A stretch of 41,837 nt of DNA, taken from positions 1 to 41,837 of the forward strand of contig JAFVBA010000009.1 in assembly GCA_017480245.1 (NCBI GenBank), given 5' to 3'. Positions 7,671 through 17,300 of this stretch are shown piece after piece (position 1 is the first letter of the stretch; every line of letters starts with the position of its first letter). Source of the DNA: Bacteroidales bacterium. Its GTDB lineage: Bacteria; Bacteroidota; Bacteroidia; Bacteroidales; P3. A program made the translations under genes and the position numbers. The notes beneath the pieces were generated by a model. It was not told where the DNA came from and did no database searches. It saw only the letters and a program-made list of their open reading frames with translations.

Positions 7671-10481
7671 ATGACATCAATAAAAAAAGTAATTGCTTAT
7701 ACATTGTGTACGATTAGTTTTTTTTTAATTAACAATCAAACACTTAGAGCTCAAAATTCAGCAGAAACTACAGGACAGGGATGCGCACATGTTGAAATAT
7801 TTGAGATGATTAACGATGATACTGTGAGTTTCACTGCGTCAGATAGAAACCTCGGGCTGTTTCTTTCCTGTGATAGATGGAAAAGAGTTTTGTATCCTTA
7901 TGGATTCGCCCCTGGTTACCCGGATCCCGACAAAGGATACTATACTTATGAAAAAATAACGTATGCTCCTCCGACGGAATTCAACAAAGGAGACAAAATT
8001 ACTTTACCTGCAGATGACTGTTGGAGTGAAATGTTCTCTTTTGATTACTATTTCCCGCCTAAAGAGGACTCCGATACTCCGGGATTCAGTTTTTACTTCT
8101 ACGATGAGTCGTATAACATTGTTATGGCGAACTCTAACGGCGGTCTTCACATGTTTAACACCTCAAGTCCGCTGCTTACTTATGCTATAGCCAATAATAA
8201 AAATCTTTATCAGAAACCTACGTACGGTAACTACTTATATTGTCCTTATTCCACCTCGCAAACATTTCCTGACAATAGGACACAATGGGGTTCATACGCC
8301 TCTCCGGTTTTAAATTCCATCAACGGACCGTTCTGCGACATCAATTACGGGTTGGCAAGCGGCAATCAAGGAATGTATATCAACTTTATAGGCGAATACC
8401 CTTGCCGAATGTGTATATTATCTTTCAATGACATTCCGATGTATGGCAATGACAATAAAGACACTGCACGTATTACTTCAATGATTGTGCTGTATGAGAC
8501 GACAAATGTAATAGAGTTTTACATGAAAAGGAAACCTGTATTTACTTCAACCAATGGTTCCAACGCTATATTGGGAATTCAAAACGTCGATGGCACAAAA
8601 TCAACTACTATTACCAACAATAACTACACAGCAAAAGGCGCTTCAAAAACACAATCCTACAATAACACGGTATGGGAAGCCACAAACGAAGCATGGCGTA
8701 TCTCTCCGACGGGAGAATTGACCAAATCATTTGCATGGTATAAGAAAAACACGGAAGGAAATTTGAAAGACTCACTTCAACTTTTGGTAGAATCAAACGA
8801 TCCTCAAACAATAGATGCAAATCCTGAGTTAGACGAGGGGGACACTTGGTACTATGCTAAAATGATTGTAACACGTATGGAAGACGGATTGGAATTTGAG
8901 GTATGGGATTCAATACTCGTTCATCCGTTGGACGTTCCTGCTTTAACCATTTCGCACAACAGCGCCGACAATCCCGAAACTGTCAAAATGAATTCCGACA
9001 GCCTTTCAAGATATGACACAATCTGCGCAGGCGATAGAGTAACCTTTAGATTCAAAGGCGGGGACGAATACCATTTTGTTGAACCTGCAAGTTTGGCTGC
9101 CCAACAAATCTTAAACGGTACGGCAACCATTTATCAAAATCCGGATGTTGAGAAAGTATTTTATAAATTCCAGGTAATAAATTTCAAAAACGGAAACAAA
9201 AACGACACAGTCTGCAAAAGATATGACTCAGTCTATATAGTCAATAGAAAAGTTGCGGTCAATATAGGTAATGACTCTGCCGTATGTCAAGGACAAAGCG
9301 TACTGTACTTTGATACTCTGAAAGAGAATACTGGAGATTATCTTTGGACTTTCAATTCCGTTGTCAGCACTGTTGATTCTGCTTTATTCGTTCCTGAAAA
9401 CAGCGGTACTCTTACTTTAAAACTGACTGACAACAGGGCATGTTCGGCTACCGACGAGGCGCAGATTAATGTTATTAAGTATCCTGTGATAACTATTGAG
9501 GGAGATAAGGACATTTGCAACGGAAGTTCCACTACCCTAACCGCAAAACACGACGCAGACGGTGTGCTTTACCAATGGTCTAACGGAGGTAACGGAGCTT
9601 CTATCACAGTACAGCCACAGGTAACCACAGATTACGAAGTCAATGTAACAACTGATACCGCACTTTGCACAAGTACTAAATCTACAACGGTTAATGTATA
9701 TCCTATTCCGCAGATTCAAACTTTGGAAGACGCAAAAATATGTGCAGAAGAGACGGCTCTTATAGGTGTTACAGGAGAAGCCGAGCGTTATGAGTGGTCT
9801 TCCAAAGATGCTTCGGTCAATCAAGGTACTTTAACCGAATATACCGTTTCTCCTGAGACAACTACACAATACACGGTTACGGCTTACAATAATCCAACAT
9901 TGAATTGTCAATCTTCGGCAACGATGACTGTCTTTGTTGAGCAAAAACCTAATCCTGTCATTGCAATGTCTCCTGAGTTTATCGATGAATTGACTCCTGT
10001 TGTCGTATTTACGGACAATACTGTCGGAACTGTAGATAGGTTATGGGAGATTTCGGACGGAGCAACCTCAACGGATAAGAATTTCAGGCATACTTTTGAA
10101 CTTGAAGACTCAATTGCAACCTACTATGTTACACTTATCGGTTATACGGGCTTTGGTTGTACGGATTCCGTTACTAATGAGATTTCCGTAATAAGAGACC
10201 ATCATATTTGGGCGCCGACAGGTATTTATATTCACTCAACTAATCCTTCCAACTCAAGATTTCAGTTGAATGTCGATGCCGTTGAGGATTTCAATCTCAA
10301 AATTTTTGACCGTTGGGGTACGGTAGTATTTGAAACAAATGACGTTACTCAGTCATGGGATTGTACCTACAAAGGAAAACCTGTGCAACAAGGAGTTTAT
10401 TCCTGGTATGCAAGTTATCACCACTCCGATTCACCAGACAGATTGATGCAAAAAGCAGGTACATTTATGATTTACAATTAA
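7671..10481 (+). CDS. Secreted multi-domain surface protein with a type IX (type B) sorting domain
   Basis: A 936-residue exported protein. It has a signal peptide (MTSIKKVIAYTLC...TLRAQ, about 1-28), then a long N-terminal region rich in aromatic residues and Asn with no family I recognise. Roughly four PKD/Ig-like modules follow, each with a Cys pair and a YxWS or LWxxS core (about residues 520-830). The last 90 residues form the gliding-motility-type C-terminal domain (DFNLKIFDRWGTVVFETND, GVYSWYASY), the T9SS type B sorting signal. It is expected to cross the outer membrane by T9SS and be shed or surface-bound. The start was chosen because the signal peptide and promoter both fit 7671, not the upstream in-frame ATG at 7578. 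The ligand or role is unknown. Confidence 0.85.
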   Translation: MTSIKKVIAYTLCTISFFLINNQTLRAQNSAETTGQGCAHVEIFEMINDDTVSFTASDRNLGLFLSCDRWKRVLYPYGFAPGYPDPDKGYYTYEKITYAPPTEFNKGDKITLPADDCWSEMFSFDYYFPPKEDSDTPGFSFYFYDESYNIVMANSNGGLHMFNTSSPLLTYAIANNKNLYQKPTYGNYLYCPYSTSQTFPDNRTQWGSYASPVLNSINGPFCDINYGLASGNQGMYINFIGEYPCRMCILSFNDIPMYGNDNKDTARITSMIVLYETTNVIEFYMKRKPVFTSTNGSNAILGIQNVDGTKSTTITNNNYTAKGASKTQSYNNTVWEATNEAWRISPTGELTKSFAWYKKNTEGNLKDSLQLLVESNDPQTIDANPELDEGDTWYYAKMIVTRMEDGLEFEVWDSILVHPLDVPALTISHNSADNPETVKMNSDSLSRYDTICAGDRVTFRFKGGDEYHFVEPASLAAQQILNGTATIYQNPDVEKVFYKFQVINFKNGNKNDTVCKRYDSVYIVNRKVAVNIGNDSAVCQGQSVLYFDTLKENTGDYLWTFNSVVSTVDSALFVPENSGTLTLKLTDNRACSATDEAQINVIKYPVITIEGDKDICNGSSTTLTAKHDADGVLYQWSNGGNGASITVQPQVTTDYEVNVTTDTALCTSTKSTTVNVYPIPQIQTLEDAKICAEETALIGVTGEAERYEWSSKDASVNQGTLTEYTVSPETTTQYTVTAYNNPTLNCQSSATMTVFVEQKPNPVIAMSPEFIDELTPVVVFTDNTVGTVDRLWEISDGATSTDKNFRHTFELEDSIATYYVTLIGYTGFGCTDSVTNEISVIRDHHIWAPTGIYIHSTNPSNSRFQLNVDAVEDFNLKIFDRWGTVVFETNDVTQSWDCTYKGKPVQQGVYSWYASYHHSDSPDRLMQKAGTFMIYN

Positions 10482-10507
10482 CAAATCAAATAAAACACTG
10501 AACTAAA

Positions 10508-10789
10508 ATGAACATTGAAGAAAACTTTACCTTGATAAGACAACTAACAGAGGCGGAACAGTACGAAGAAGCTTTAACTGCTGTTAATAACTTATTGGAA
10601 GAAGACAAGAAAAACGATTTTGCTTGGTATCTGAAAGGAAATATATTCAAAAAACAGGAAAAATGGCAGGAGGCAATCAACTCTTATACCGAAGCCATCG
10701 CCATCAATCCTAAGAATCCGGCAACTACAATGCGCAGAATCTGCATTGACATTCTGAACTTCTACGATAAAACTCTTTACAATCCATAA
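10508..10789 (+). CDS. Small TPR-repeat protein
   Basis: 93 residues with one clear tetratricopeptide unit (WYLKGNIFKKQEKWQEAINSYTEAIAINPKN, about 45-75) and a degenerate one before it (about 8-40). The tail ILNFYDKTLYNP is characteristic of short TPR proteins of Bacteroidales. It is probably a cytoplasmic protein-binding adaptor; the partner is unknown. It begins 26 bases after the T9SS cargo gene and repeat copy C follows, so it is likely the last gene of that transcript. Confidence 0.8.
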   Translation: MNIEENFTLIRQLTEAEQYEEALTAVNNLLEEDKKNDFAWYLKGNIFKKQEKWQEAINSYTEAIAINPKNPATTMRRICIDILNFYDKTLYNP

Positions 10790-10840
10790 AAATTCAGTAA
10801 TAAACCTTAAAAGAATGTGCCGATAAAATAAGACGGAAAT

Positions 10841-10916
10841 AAAGTGCCGAATCATAAAATTGTTTTCAGAAAACATTTTACTCTTTTCAGAAAACAATTT
10901 ACTGATTCGGCACTTT
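10841..10916 (-). repeat. 76-bp palindromic repeat, copy C
   Basis: Arms 26 bases each, 24 of 26 paired. The centre is in the opposite orientation to copies A, B and D (ATTTTACTCTTTTC on the plus strand). It starts 51 bases after the TPR gene stop. It carries the G:C version of arm column 22 (ATTGTTTT/AAAACAAT), as in copy A. Confidence 0.85.
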
Positions 10917-11068
10917 ATTTCAACTATACTAAAACGGCGTTTTGATTTACTTCAAAATCTCTTAGCAAAACGGAAGTTTATGTCCGTTTTTCTTACATAA
11001 AATTTACACATCAATCATAATGAACAAAAAATAAGGAAAATAGACAATTTTATTATTCAAAATTTGTG

Positions 11069-11076
11069 TATCTTTG
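11069..11076 (+). promoter_or_regulatory. Promoter -7 box of the DUF5686/inositol-lipid operon
   Basis: TATCTTTG matches TAnnTTTG exactly. No TTTG is present at the -33 position (ACAATTTTATT instead). Because the inositol-lipid genes follow the DUF5686 gene by only 5 bases, this may be the promoter for the whole run to about 18000. Confidence 0.6.
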
Positions 11077-11129
11077 CAGTTTCAATCAAATTTAAAGGAG
11101 TTGTTAAGAATTTACTTTAAAACATACTG

Positions 11130-13706
11130 ATGAACATTAGAAAAACAGTTAAATTTATTATACTATTTATTCTTGTATTAACGGGAAATATTTATGCGCA
11201 AAACACTGTTATTAACGGCATTGTGCGCGACAGCAAAACAGGTGAAGTTATTCCTTACGTGAATATTACAACAAATACCAAATCCTCTGTTTTTATCGGA
11301 ACGATTACCGATGAGAATGGCAAATTTTCCCTTAAAGCAGCACAGAATTTTGACACTTTAATATTTCAATTCATAGGTTATAAAACCGTTATGAAAAAAA
11401 TCAAACCTCATACCACACAAAACGTTACAATTGAGATGATTCCTGAAGTGGTAATGTTGGACGAAGCGGTTGTGGTGGCAAAAAAAGAAAAATATAAGCG
11501 CAAAAACAACCCTGCCGTCATACTTATGGAGAACGTTCAGGCTCATAAGAAAGACAACAATATAACTTATCAAGACTATTACCAATACCGCAAACACGAA
11601 AAGACGGAAATCGCTATTTTAAACGTAAATGATTCACTGCGATACAAGAAAGGATTCAAAAAGTTGGGATTTCTGTTTGACAACATTCAACAGTCGGAAC
11701 TTTCAGACAGGAAATATATGCCTGTTTATTTTATGGAGAAACTTTACGAGGAACATTACCGCAAGAATCCTGCGTGTGCAAAAACTATGTTGATTGGTCA
11801 AAAAGATGTTACTATAAGCAAATTTATTGAAACACAGACAATAGATTTTATGTTGCAGGATGTGTTCGGCGATGTCAATGTATATGACAACAGCATCAGG
11901 ATATTGAGTAATGATTTAATATCTCCACTTGCTCCATTTGCGACCCGTTTCTATCAATTCTTTCTTACCGATACTCTTTTCTACAAAGGCGACAGTTGTA
12001 TAGTACTTGCGTTCAATCCTGCCAATATGCGTGATATGGGATTTTCGGGAAAACTTTGGATAACTAAGGATTCTTCTTATGCGGTAAAGAAAATCTATTT
12101 GGAATTCCCTAAAAAAACTTCTGTTAATTTCGTTGAAAATCTTAGTATAAATCAAGAATACACCAAGATAAACAATCAACTGTGTCTTACCGAAAATAAA
12201 ACCATTATGGAGGGAAGTGTGTTCGGCTCTAAGATACATGGCAAAAAGCAAACGTTTTATTCCGGTTATGAATTCGGAAAAGATATGGGTGATAAGTTCT
12301 ATAATAATAATGATGTTACCCAACGTGTCGAGGGATTCAACAAAAGGACGAATACTTGGTGGAGTGAAAACCGTATTTCCCCGCTTACCCAAAACGAACA
12401 GAATACTTACAATATTCCGACCGAATTAAATTCCATTGTTACCTACAAAGTTTTGATGAATACCTTAATGGCATTTGTTTCGGGGTACATTGATTGCGGC
12501 AAATTCGATTACGGTCCGTTGGAAAACACTCTTTCTTGGAATAATGTAGAAGGTGTGCGTCTGAGAGTGGGCGGTAAAACCAATGTTAAGTTTGATAAGC
12601 ATATTTTCCTCAACGGTTTTGTCGCTTACGGCACAAAAGATAAGACTGTTAAGTACAATGCGGAGATTATGTACAACTTTGCGGACAAACTTTATCATCA
12701 ATGGGAGTTTCCTGTCAATCTTTTAACTTTAGGAGTGGAGAAAAACACTGAAATTCCGGGACAAAGTCTGCTTATGGGTACATACGACCGTTTTACCTTG
12801 TCGTTTAACCGCGGTGATATAGACCTTATGACTCTTAACACGAGATATTACGCTGAGTATTGGTACGAAACAATGTCTCAATTCTCAACAAAAATCCGTA
12901 TAGAGAGAAAAGAAATTGTTCCGTTGGCAAATTTGGAGGGTACTTTTCATTCTTTAAGCGTTGATAACGATGGTAATTATCTTGTTTCCTACAATAAAGA
13001 CAATCAATTAACGACTGCAACTTTCAATGCGGAATTGCGTTACGCCAAAAACGAACAATTTTTCCAAAGTCAGAAGTATCGTATGACTATGAACTCAACT
13101 GCTCCTATCTATACCTTAACTTATACTTACGGAGCCAAGATTTTAGGAGCCGATTACGGATTTCATAAAATTAAAGCCGAGATTCAAAAGCGTTGGTTCT
13201 TGCTTTCGTTCGGATTTGCAGACATTTCAATCCAGGGAGGTAAGGTTTTCGGTAAAACAGCTTACCCTTTGCTTTTCGTCCATCAGGCAAATCAAAACTG
13301 GGCTTACCAAGATGAATCATTTAACTTAATGAATTATTTTGAGTTTGTTAGTGATTATTATGCCCAAGGCATACTTAACTACAACTTTAACGGATTTATC
13401 TTCAACCGTATTCCACTTATCCGTGCTTTAAAGTTAAGAGAAGTTTTTGCGGTGAAAGCTATTTGGGGCGGATTGAGTGATAAAAACACGCCTTCCGCAG
13501 ATAACGACCTTATTGACTTTGCTTACAATGACAAAGGGCAATACCGTACTTATCATTTGGAAGAAAAACCGTATATTGAGGCAAATTTCGGTATTGATAA
13601 TATATTTAAAGTTTTGCGTTTGGATTATGTGCGACGTTTTACCTATTTGGATAATCCTAAAGTGGCCAAATGGGGCATTAGATTCAGATTAAGATTTACT
13701 TTTTAG
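11130..13706 (+). CDS. DUF5686 protein with a carboxypeptidase-regulatory-like domain
   Basis: An 858-residue outer-membrane protein. The signal peptide is MNIRKTVKFIILFILVLTGN with cleavage near IYAQ (about 24). Residues 27-112 form the CarboxypepD_reg-like beta sandwich (VINGIVRDSKTGEVIPYVNI, ending DEAVVVAKKEK), the plug-side domain common in Bacteroidetes surface proteins. The remaining 740 residues match the DUF5686 type: beta-strand rich, ending in an aromatic terminal strand (GIRFRLRFTF), consistent with a barrel. No TonB-dependent plug domain was seen, so it is not a classical SusC. The next gene starts 5 bases after its stop, so it shares a transcript with the inositol-lipid genes. 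Its function is unknown. Confidence 0.8.
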   Translation: MNIRKTVKFIILFILVLTGNIYAQNTVINGIVRDSKTGEVIPYVNITTNTKSSVFIGTITDENGKFSLKAAQNFDTLIFQFIGYKTVMKKIKPHTTQNVTIEMIPEVVMLDEAVVVAKKEKYKRKNNPAVILMENVQAHKKDNNITYQDYYQYRKHEKTEIAILNVNDSLRYKKGFKKLGFLFDNIQQSELSDRKYMPVYFMEKLYEEHYRKNPACAKTMLIGQKDVTISKFIETQTIDFMLQDVFGDVNVYDNSIRILSNDLISPLAPFATRFYQFFLTDTLFYKGDSCIVLAFNPANMRDMGFSGKLWITKDSSYAVKKIYLEFPKKTSVNFVENLSINQEYTKINNQLCLTENKTIMEGSVFGSKIHGKKQTFYSGYEFGKDMGDKFYNNNDVTQRVEGFNKRTNTWWSENRISPLTQNEQNTYNIPTELNSIVTYKVLMNTLMAFVSGYIDCGKFDYGPLENTLSWNNVEGVRLRVGGKTNVKFDKHIFLNGFVAYGTKDKTVKYNAEIMYNFADKLYHQWEFPVNLLTLGVEKNTEIPGQSLLMGTYDRFTLSFNRGDIDLMTLNTRYYAEYWYETMSQFSTKIRIERKEIVPLANLEGTFHSLSVDNDGNYLVSYNKDNQLTTATFNAELRYAKNEQFFQSQKYRMTMNSTAPIYTLTYTYGAKILGADYGFHKIKAEIQKRWFLLSFGFADISIQGGKVFGKTAYPLLFVHQANQNWAYQDESFNLMNYFEFVSDYYAQGILNYNFNGFIFNRIPLIRALKLREVFAVKAIWGGLSDKNTPSADNDLIDFAYNDKGQYRTYHLEEKPYIEANFGIDNIFKVLRLDYVRRFTYLDNPKVAKWGIRFRLRFTF

Positions 13707-13711
13707 GGATT

Positions 13712-15274
13712 ATGAATTACGCAATTATAGCAGCAGGAGAAGGAAGTCGGTTAAGGAAAGAGGGTTTTGACAATGTAAAACCTTTAGTTAAAGTTTGCGG
13801 AGAATATCTTATAGAAAGATTGATACGGATTTTCAAAGACAATAACGCAGAAAGCATATCTATTATAATAAATGAAGAAAGCGGAGAATTAAATTCTTAT
13901 TTACATTCAAAGGATTGGGAAGTTAAGATAAATTTGATAGTAAAAAGCACTCCGTCTTCGCTTCATAGTTTTTGGAATATTATAAATCAAACGGGTATAA
14001 AGGAATGTTGTCTTACTACGGTTGATACTATTTTCAGCGAAAGAGATTTTAAGGATTATATTTCTTATTTCCAATCTCACAAAGAGGTTGATGCGTTGAT
14101 GGGAATAACGAAATATATTGACGATGAGAAACCTCTGTACATTGAAACACATAATGACAACAACATTTTAGCATTTAAAGACGATAACATCGCAAGTATT
14201 GGAAATGAAACGCCGTCTTATTTGGATAAAGTTTCTGCAGGAATTTATTGCTTGAGGAGTAAATCAATAGAAAAGGCAGATGAGTGCATCAAAAACAGAG
14301 TTTCCCGTATGCGTAATTATCAACGCTCACTTGTTGAGGCTAATCTGAATGTTAAAGCCTTTCTTTTCTCCAAAGTTATAGACATTGACCACGTTGAAGA
14401 CATAACAAAAGCGGAGAAACTGTTGAAACAATTTAATACAAAGATACTTTGCATTAAGCGTTTCAAAGATTACTCGCCTAATTCGCAGAATAAAGACAGT
14501 GAGATTATATCTTCTGTCAGCGAAAAGTTGAAAGCGGAAGGGTACTTGGTATGTGAGAAAGACGAAACGAAGATTGATTTTAACAAAGAATATTATCCTT
14601 ACGTTATTTCTATGGCGCGCAATCCTGAAGTTATAAAAGGAATCTCTAAGTGGGAAGAAAAAGGTGCCGTTGTTATCAATTCGTCAAAATCTTGTCTGAA
14701 TTGTTGGCGGAAAAAACAGATAAACATATTACAAGATGGCGCAATAAGTATTCCGAAAACGGTAATAGTTGAAACCAATCAAGATATTACGGACTTGAAT
14801 TTTCTTAACGGCACAAAAGAATGGTGGATTAAGCGCGGAGATTTTCAAACTGTGGAGGAAATAGACGTTATAAAGGTTTCCGATTCTAAAAAAGCGAAAG
14901 AGATATTGGATAATTACCGTTCAAGAGGCATAAATACGGCAGTGATAAGCGAAAACATTGACGGCGATATCGTAAAATTTTACGGTGTTACGGGAATTGA
15001 GTTTTTTTATTACACGTATCCGCAAAAAGATAAGTTCAATAACCCTATCAATACCGCACAGACAAGAATTAAATTCAACAAAGAACAGTTTGTTTCCTCT
15101 TGTCAAATGGCTGCTGAGCATTTGGATTTGGATATTTACGGAGGTGATGCCGCTATTGACGCACAAGGTAATTTTTATATAATTGATATGAATGATTTTC
15201 CTTCGTTTTCGTCTTGCAAAGAGGCGGCTACAGAGAATATTGTCAAAAGATTTTTAAGCAAATGCAACATATAA
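13712..15274 (+). CDS. Nucleotidyltransferase fused to an ATP-grasp domain, inositol-lipid cluster
   Basis: 520 residues in two parts. Residues 1-240 are a sugar-phosphate-type nucleotidyltransferase: AAGEGSRL (7-14), K23 in VKPLVKV, metal aspartate D105 in TTVDTIF and a second acidic site near IDIDHVED (223-230). Residues about 245-517 resemble an ATP-grasp domain: IKRG (373-376), YGGDAAID (476-483) and IDMNDFPS (491-498). By context, the first half could make CDP-inositol from CTP and inositol-1-phosphate, like archaeal IPCT enzymes. The DxNxFP motif of the second half recalls inositol-phosphate kinases (ITPK) but also RimK-type ligases. The domain calls are firm; the substrates are inferred. 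It overlaps no gene and precedes the CDP-alcohol transferase by 9 bases. Confidence 0.75.
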   Translation: MNYAIIAAGEGSRLRKEGFDNVKPLVKVCGEYLIERLIRIFKDNNAESISIIINEESGELNSYLHSKDWEVKINLIVKSTPSSLHSFWNIINQTGIKECCLTTVDTIFSERDFKDYISYFQSHKEVDALMGITKYIDDEKPLYIETHNDNNILAFKDDNIASIGNETPSYLDKVSAGIYCLRSKSIEKADECIKNRVSRMRNYQRSLVEANLNVKAFLFSKVIDIDHVEDITKAEKLLKQFNTKILCIKRFKDYSPNSQNKDSEIISSVSEKLKAEGYLVCEKDETKIDFNKEYYPYVISMARNPEVIKGISKWEEKGAVVINSSKSCLNCWRKKQINILQDGAISIPKTVIVETNQDITDLNFLNGTKEWWIKRGDFQTVEEIDVIKVSDSKKAKEILDNYRSRGINTAVISENIDGDIVKFYGVTGIEFFYYTYPQKDKFNNPINTAQTRIKFNKEQFVSSCQMAAEHLDLDIYGGDAAIDAQGNFYIIDMNDFPSFSSCKEAATENIVKRFLSKCNI

Positions 15275-15283
15275 TAATGAGAA

Positions 15284-16252
15284 ATGAATGATAAAATAAT
15301 GGAAGATACAATAAAAGATAACAATAAGCAGATTACATTTGCCAACTCATTGAAATCAAGCGATACTGAGGAGTGGTGGGACATCCTTTTCAACCGTCCG
15401 ATAGGCTACTTTTGGGCTAAGTGTGCTATTCCACTACATATAACTCCCAATATGATAACTATCGCCAGCATATTCATCGGTGCGGTCGGCGGATGGTTGT
15501 TTTATTATACGGACTTAAAGACTAACATCATCGGAATGTTACTTCTGACTTTGGCGAATACGTTTGATTCTGCCGATGGGCAACTTGCGCGTCTTACGGG
15601 GAATAAAACACGGCTCGGAAGAATACTTGACGGTCTTGCGGGCGACGTTTGGTTTATTGTAATTTATCTTGCGTTGGTTCTACGTTTGACATTATTGGAA
15701 GGATATTCGGTCATTGGAATGTGGATTTTGGCAGCAACGGCAGGAGCTTCTCATATATTGGCAGCAGGTATGGCAGATTATTACAGAAATATACATTTGT
15801 TCTTCCTAAAAGGCAAAGACGGAAGCGAACATGACACTTCCGCAAAAGTAAGAGAAGATTTTAAAAATACGAAGTTCGCAGAAAAACCATTCACCAAAGT
15901 ATCTCTTTGGTTCTATTTAAACTATACCAAAACGCAAGAGGCACTTTCGCCGAAGTTTCAATCGTTTTGGAATATCCTAACTTCAATGTACGGTAATAAT
16001 ATTCCTCAAGATTTGTGCAGCGAGATAAGAGAGAAGAATAAGAAGTATATGTCGCTTACCAACATCTTACAATTCAACACCAGAGTTATATTTCTGTTCA
16101 TTACCTTGTTTATCGGTCAAGTCTGGTTGTACTTTGTTTTCGATGTAGTGGTAATGAACGCCATTTTGATTTATCTAATAGCGAAAGAAGAGAAATTATT
16201 CGGCAATTATTCTAAGGAGTTAAGACAAATAAATAAGGTAAGGCGGAAATAA
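15284..16252 (+). CDS. CDP-alcohol phosphatidyltransferase, probable phosphatidylinositol(-phosphate) synthase
   Basis: A 322-residue inner-membrane enzyme with several hydrophobic helices. The family signature is at D95xxD98GxxA102R103, then G112 and D116. It would transfer a phospho-alcohol from a CDP-activated donor, here most likely joining inositol phosphate to a lipid, given myo-inositol-1-phosphate synthase in the same cluster. Oddity: the last aspartate of the motif is at D121, four residues after D116 instead of three (LDGLAGD). The N-terminal 30 residues and a soluble insertion around 185-250 are extra. It could instead use CDP-inositol made by the preceding gene. Confidence 0.8.
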   Translation: MNDKIMEDTIKDNNKQITFANSLKSSDTEEWWDILFNRPIGYFWAKCAIPLHITPNMITIASIFIGAVGGWLFYYTDLKTNIIGMLLLTLANTFDSADGQLARLTGNKTRLGRILDGLAGDVWFIVIYLALVLRLTLLEGYSVIGMWILAATAGASHILAAGMADYYRNIHLFFLKGKDGSEHDTSAKVREDFKNTKFAEKPFTKVSLWFYLNYTKTQEALSPKFQSFWNILTSMYGNNIPQDLCSEIREKNKKYMSLTNILQFNTRVIFLFITLFIGQVWLYFVFDVVVMNAILIYLIAKEEKLFGNYSKELRQINKVRRK

Positions 16253-16289
16253 AGCGTTATCATAATTTAAAGATAAGGTAAAAAAGCAG

Positions 16290-17300
16290 ATGGATAAGAA
16301 AAATAAATACGGTATGTTCTTTTTTGTAATCGGTATTCTCATTATCGGAGCTATGCTTTACAATTTAGGATGGACTGCATTGGCTGAAAACCTAAAGAAA
16401 GTGGGTTTTTGGATTTTTCTTATTATAGCTTCACGTCTTTTGATGTACCCTCTGAACACTATGTCGTGGAGAGCCCTGTCATATCTAAGTTATGAAGAAA
16501 AGAAAAAGGTATCGTGGTTACGTATGTTCCGTTTAACTATAAGCGGATACGCAATAAATTACATTACTCCAGTGATGGCATTAGGCGGAGAACCATATCG
16601 TATAATGGCAATGCAGAAAGATTTGGGTACAAAGCGGGCTACTTCCTCCGTACTGAATTATGCTATGATGCATATTCTTTCTCATTTCGTTTTTTGGATA
16701 ATCGGTTTTTGGCTGTTGATATTTTTTGAATACGACAAGGCGCCAAGATTCGTATTTATCGGCTCTTTAGTGTTCATAGGCGTAAGTATAATAGCGATAA
16801 TCTACATAATAAAAGCATACAAAAGAGGTGTAATTGTTTCTTTTTTCAAACTATTGCTAAGAATACCTGTTTTAAATAAGTTTATTGCAAAGAAAATGAC
16901 AGAGGAATTCAAACAGAGTTTAGCCGATACTGATAAACAATTTACAACATTATATAACGACCACCGCAAAGACTTCTACAAAGCGTTGTTCTATGAAACG
17001 CTTTCAAGGATTTTGTCATGTGTGGAAATTTTAGTAATTTTGCGAGCCGTTGGAATCGGAATAAATATTGTGGATTCCATTATTATCAACACCGAAACCT
17101 CATTGATTGCCAACATAGGCTTTGTTTTTCCGATGCAAGTTGGAGTACGTGAAGGTGGATTGACATTTGCGTTAAAAAGTATCGGATTGAATGCCAACAT
17201 GGGCATACTTGTAGGCATAATAACCAGAATCAGTGAGTTGGCGTGGATAATTATCGGCATGGGAATGATAAAAGTTAAACGTTTTGGAAGACATGAATAA
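16290..17300 (+). CDS. LPG-synthase-TM-like integral membrane protein (possible lipid flippase)
   Basis: 336 residues, mostly hydrophobic, with about eight membrane segments. It has the pattern of the lysylphosphatidylglycerol synthase transmembrane (UPF0104) family, including YAINYITPVMALGGEPYR (about 85-105) and PMQVGVREGG (about 290-300). The catalytic lysyl-transfer domain of MprF is missing, so only a flippase or transport role is plausible. In this operon it may move inositol lipids across the inner membrane, which is inference from position. The stop codon overlaps the start of the HAD gene. Confidence 0.75.
   Translation: MDKKNKYGMFFFVIGILIIGAMLYNLGWTALAENLKKVGFWIFLIIASRLLMYPLNTMSWRALSYLSYEEKKKVSWLRMFRLTISGYAINYITPVMALGGEPYRIMAMQKDLGTKRATSSVLNYAMMHILSHFVFWIIGFWLLIFFEYDKAPRFVFIGSLVFIGVSIIAIIYIIKAYKRGVIVSFFKLLLRIPVLNKFIAKKMTEEFKQSLADTDKQFTTLYNDHRKDFYKALFYETLSRILSCVEILVILRAVGIGINIVDSIIINTETSLIANIGFVFPMQVGVREGGLTFALKSIGLNANMGILVGIITRISELAWIIIGMGMIKVKRFGRHE

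Larger units (their letters stand above)
10790..11129. other. Intergenic region between the TPR gene and the DUF5686 gene
   Basis: A 340-base gap with repeat copy C (10841-10916), a short AAAACGG/CCGTTTT inverted pair (10930-10990) and a promoter box at 11069. No gene was seen. Confidence 0.65.
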
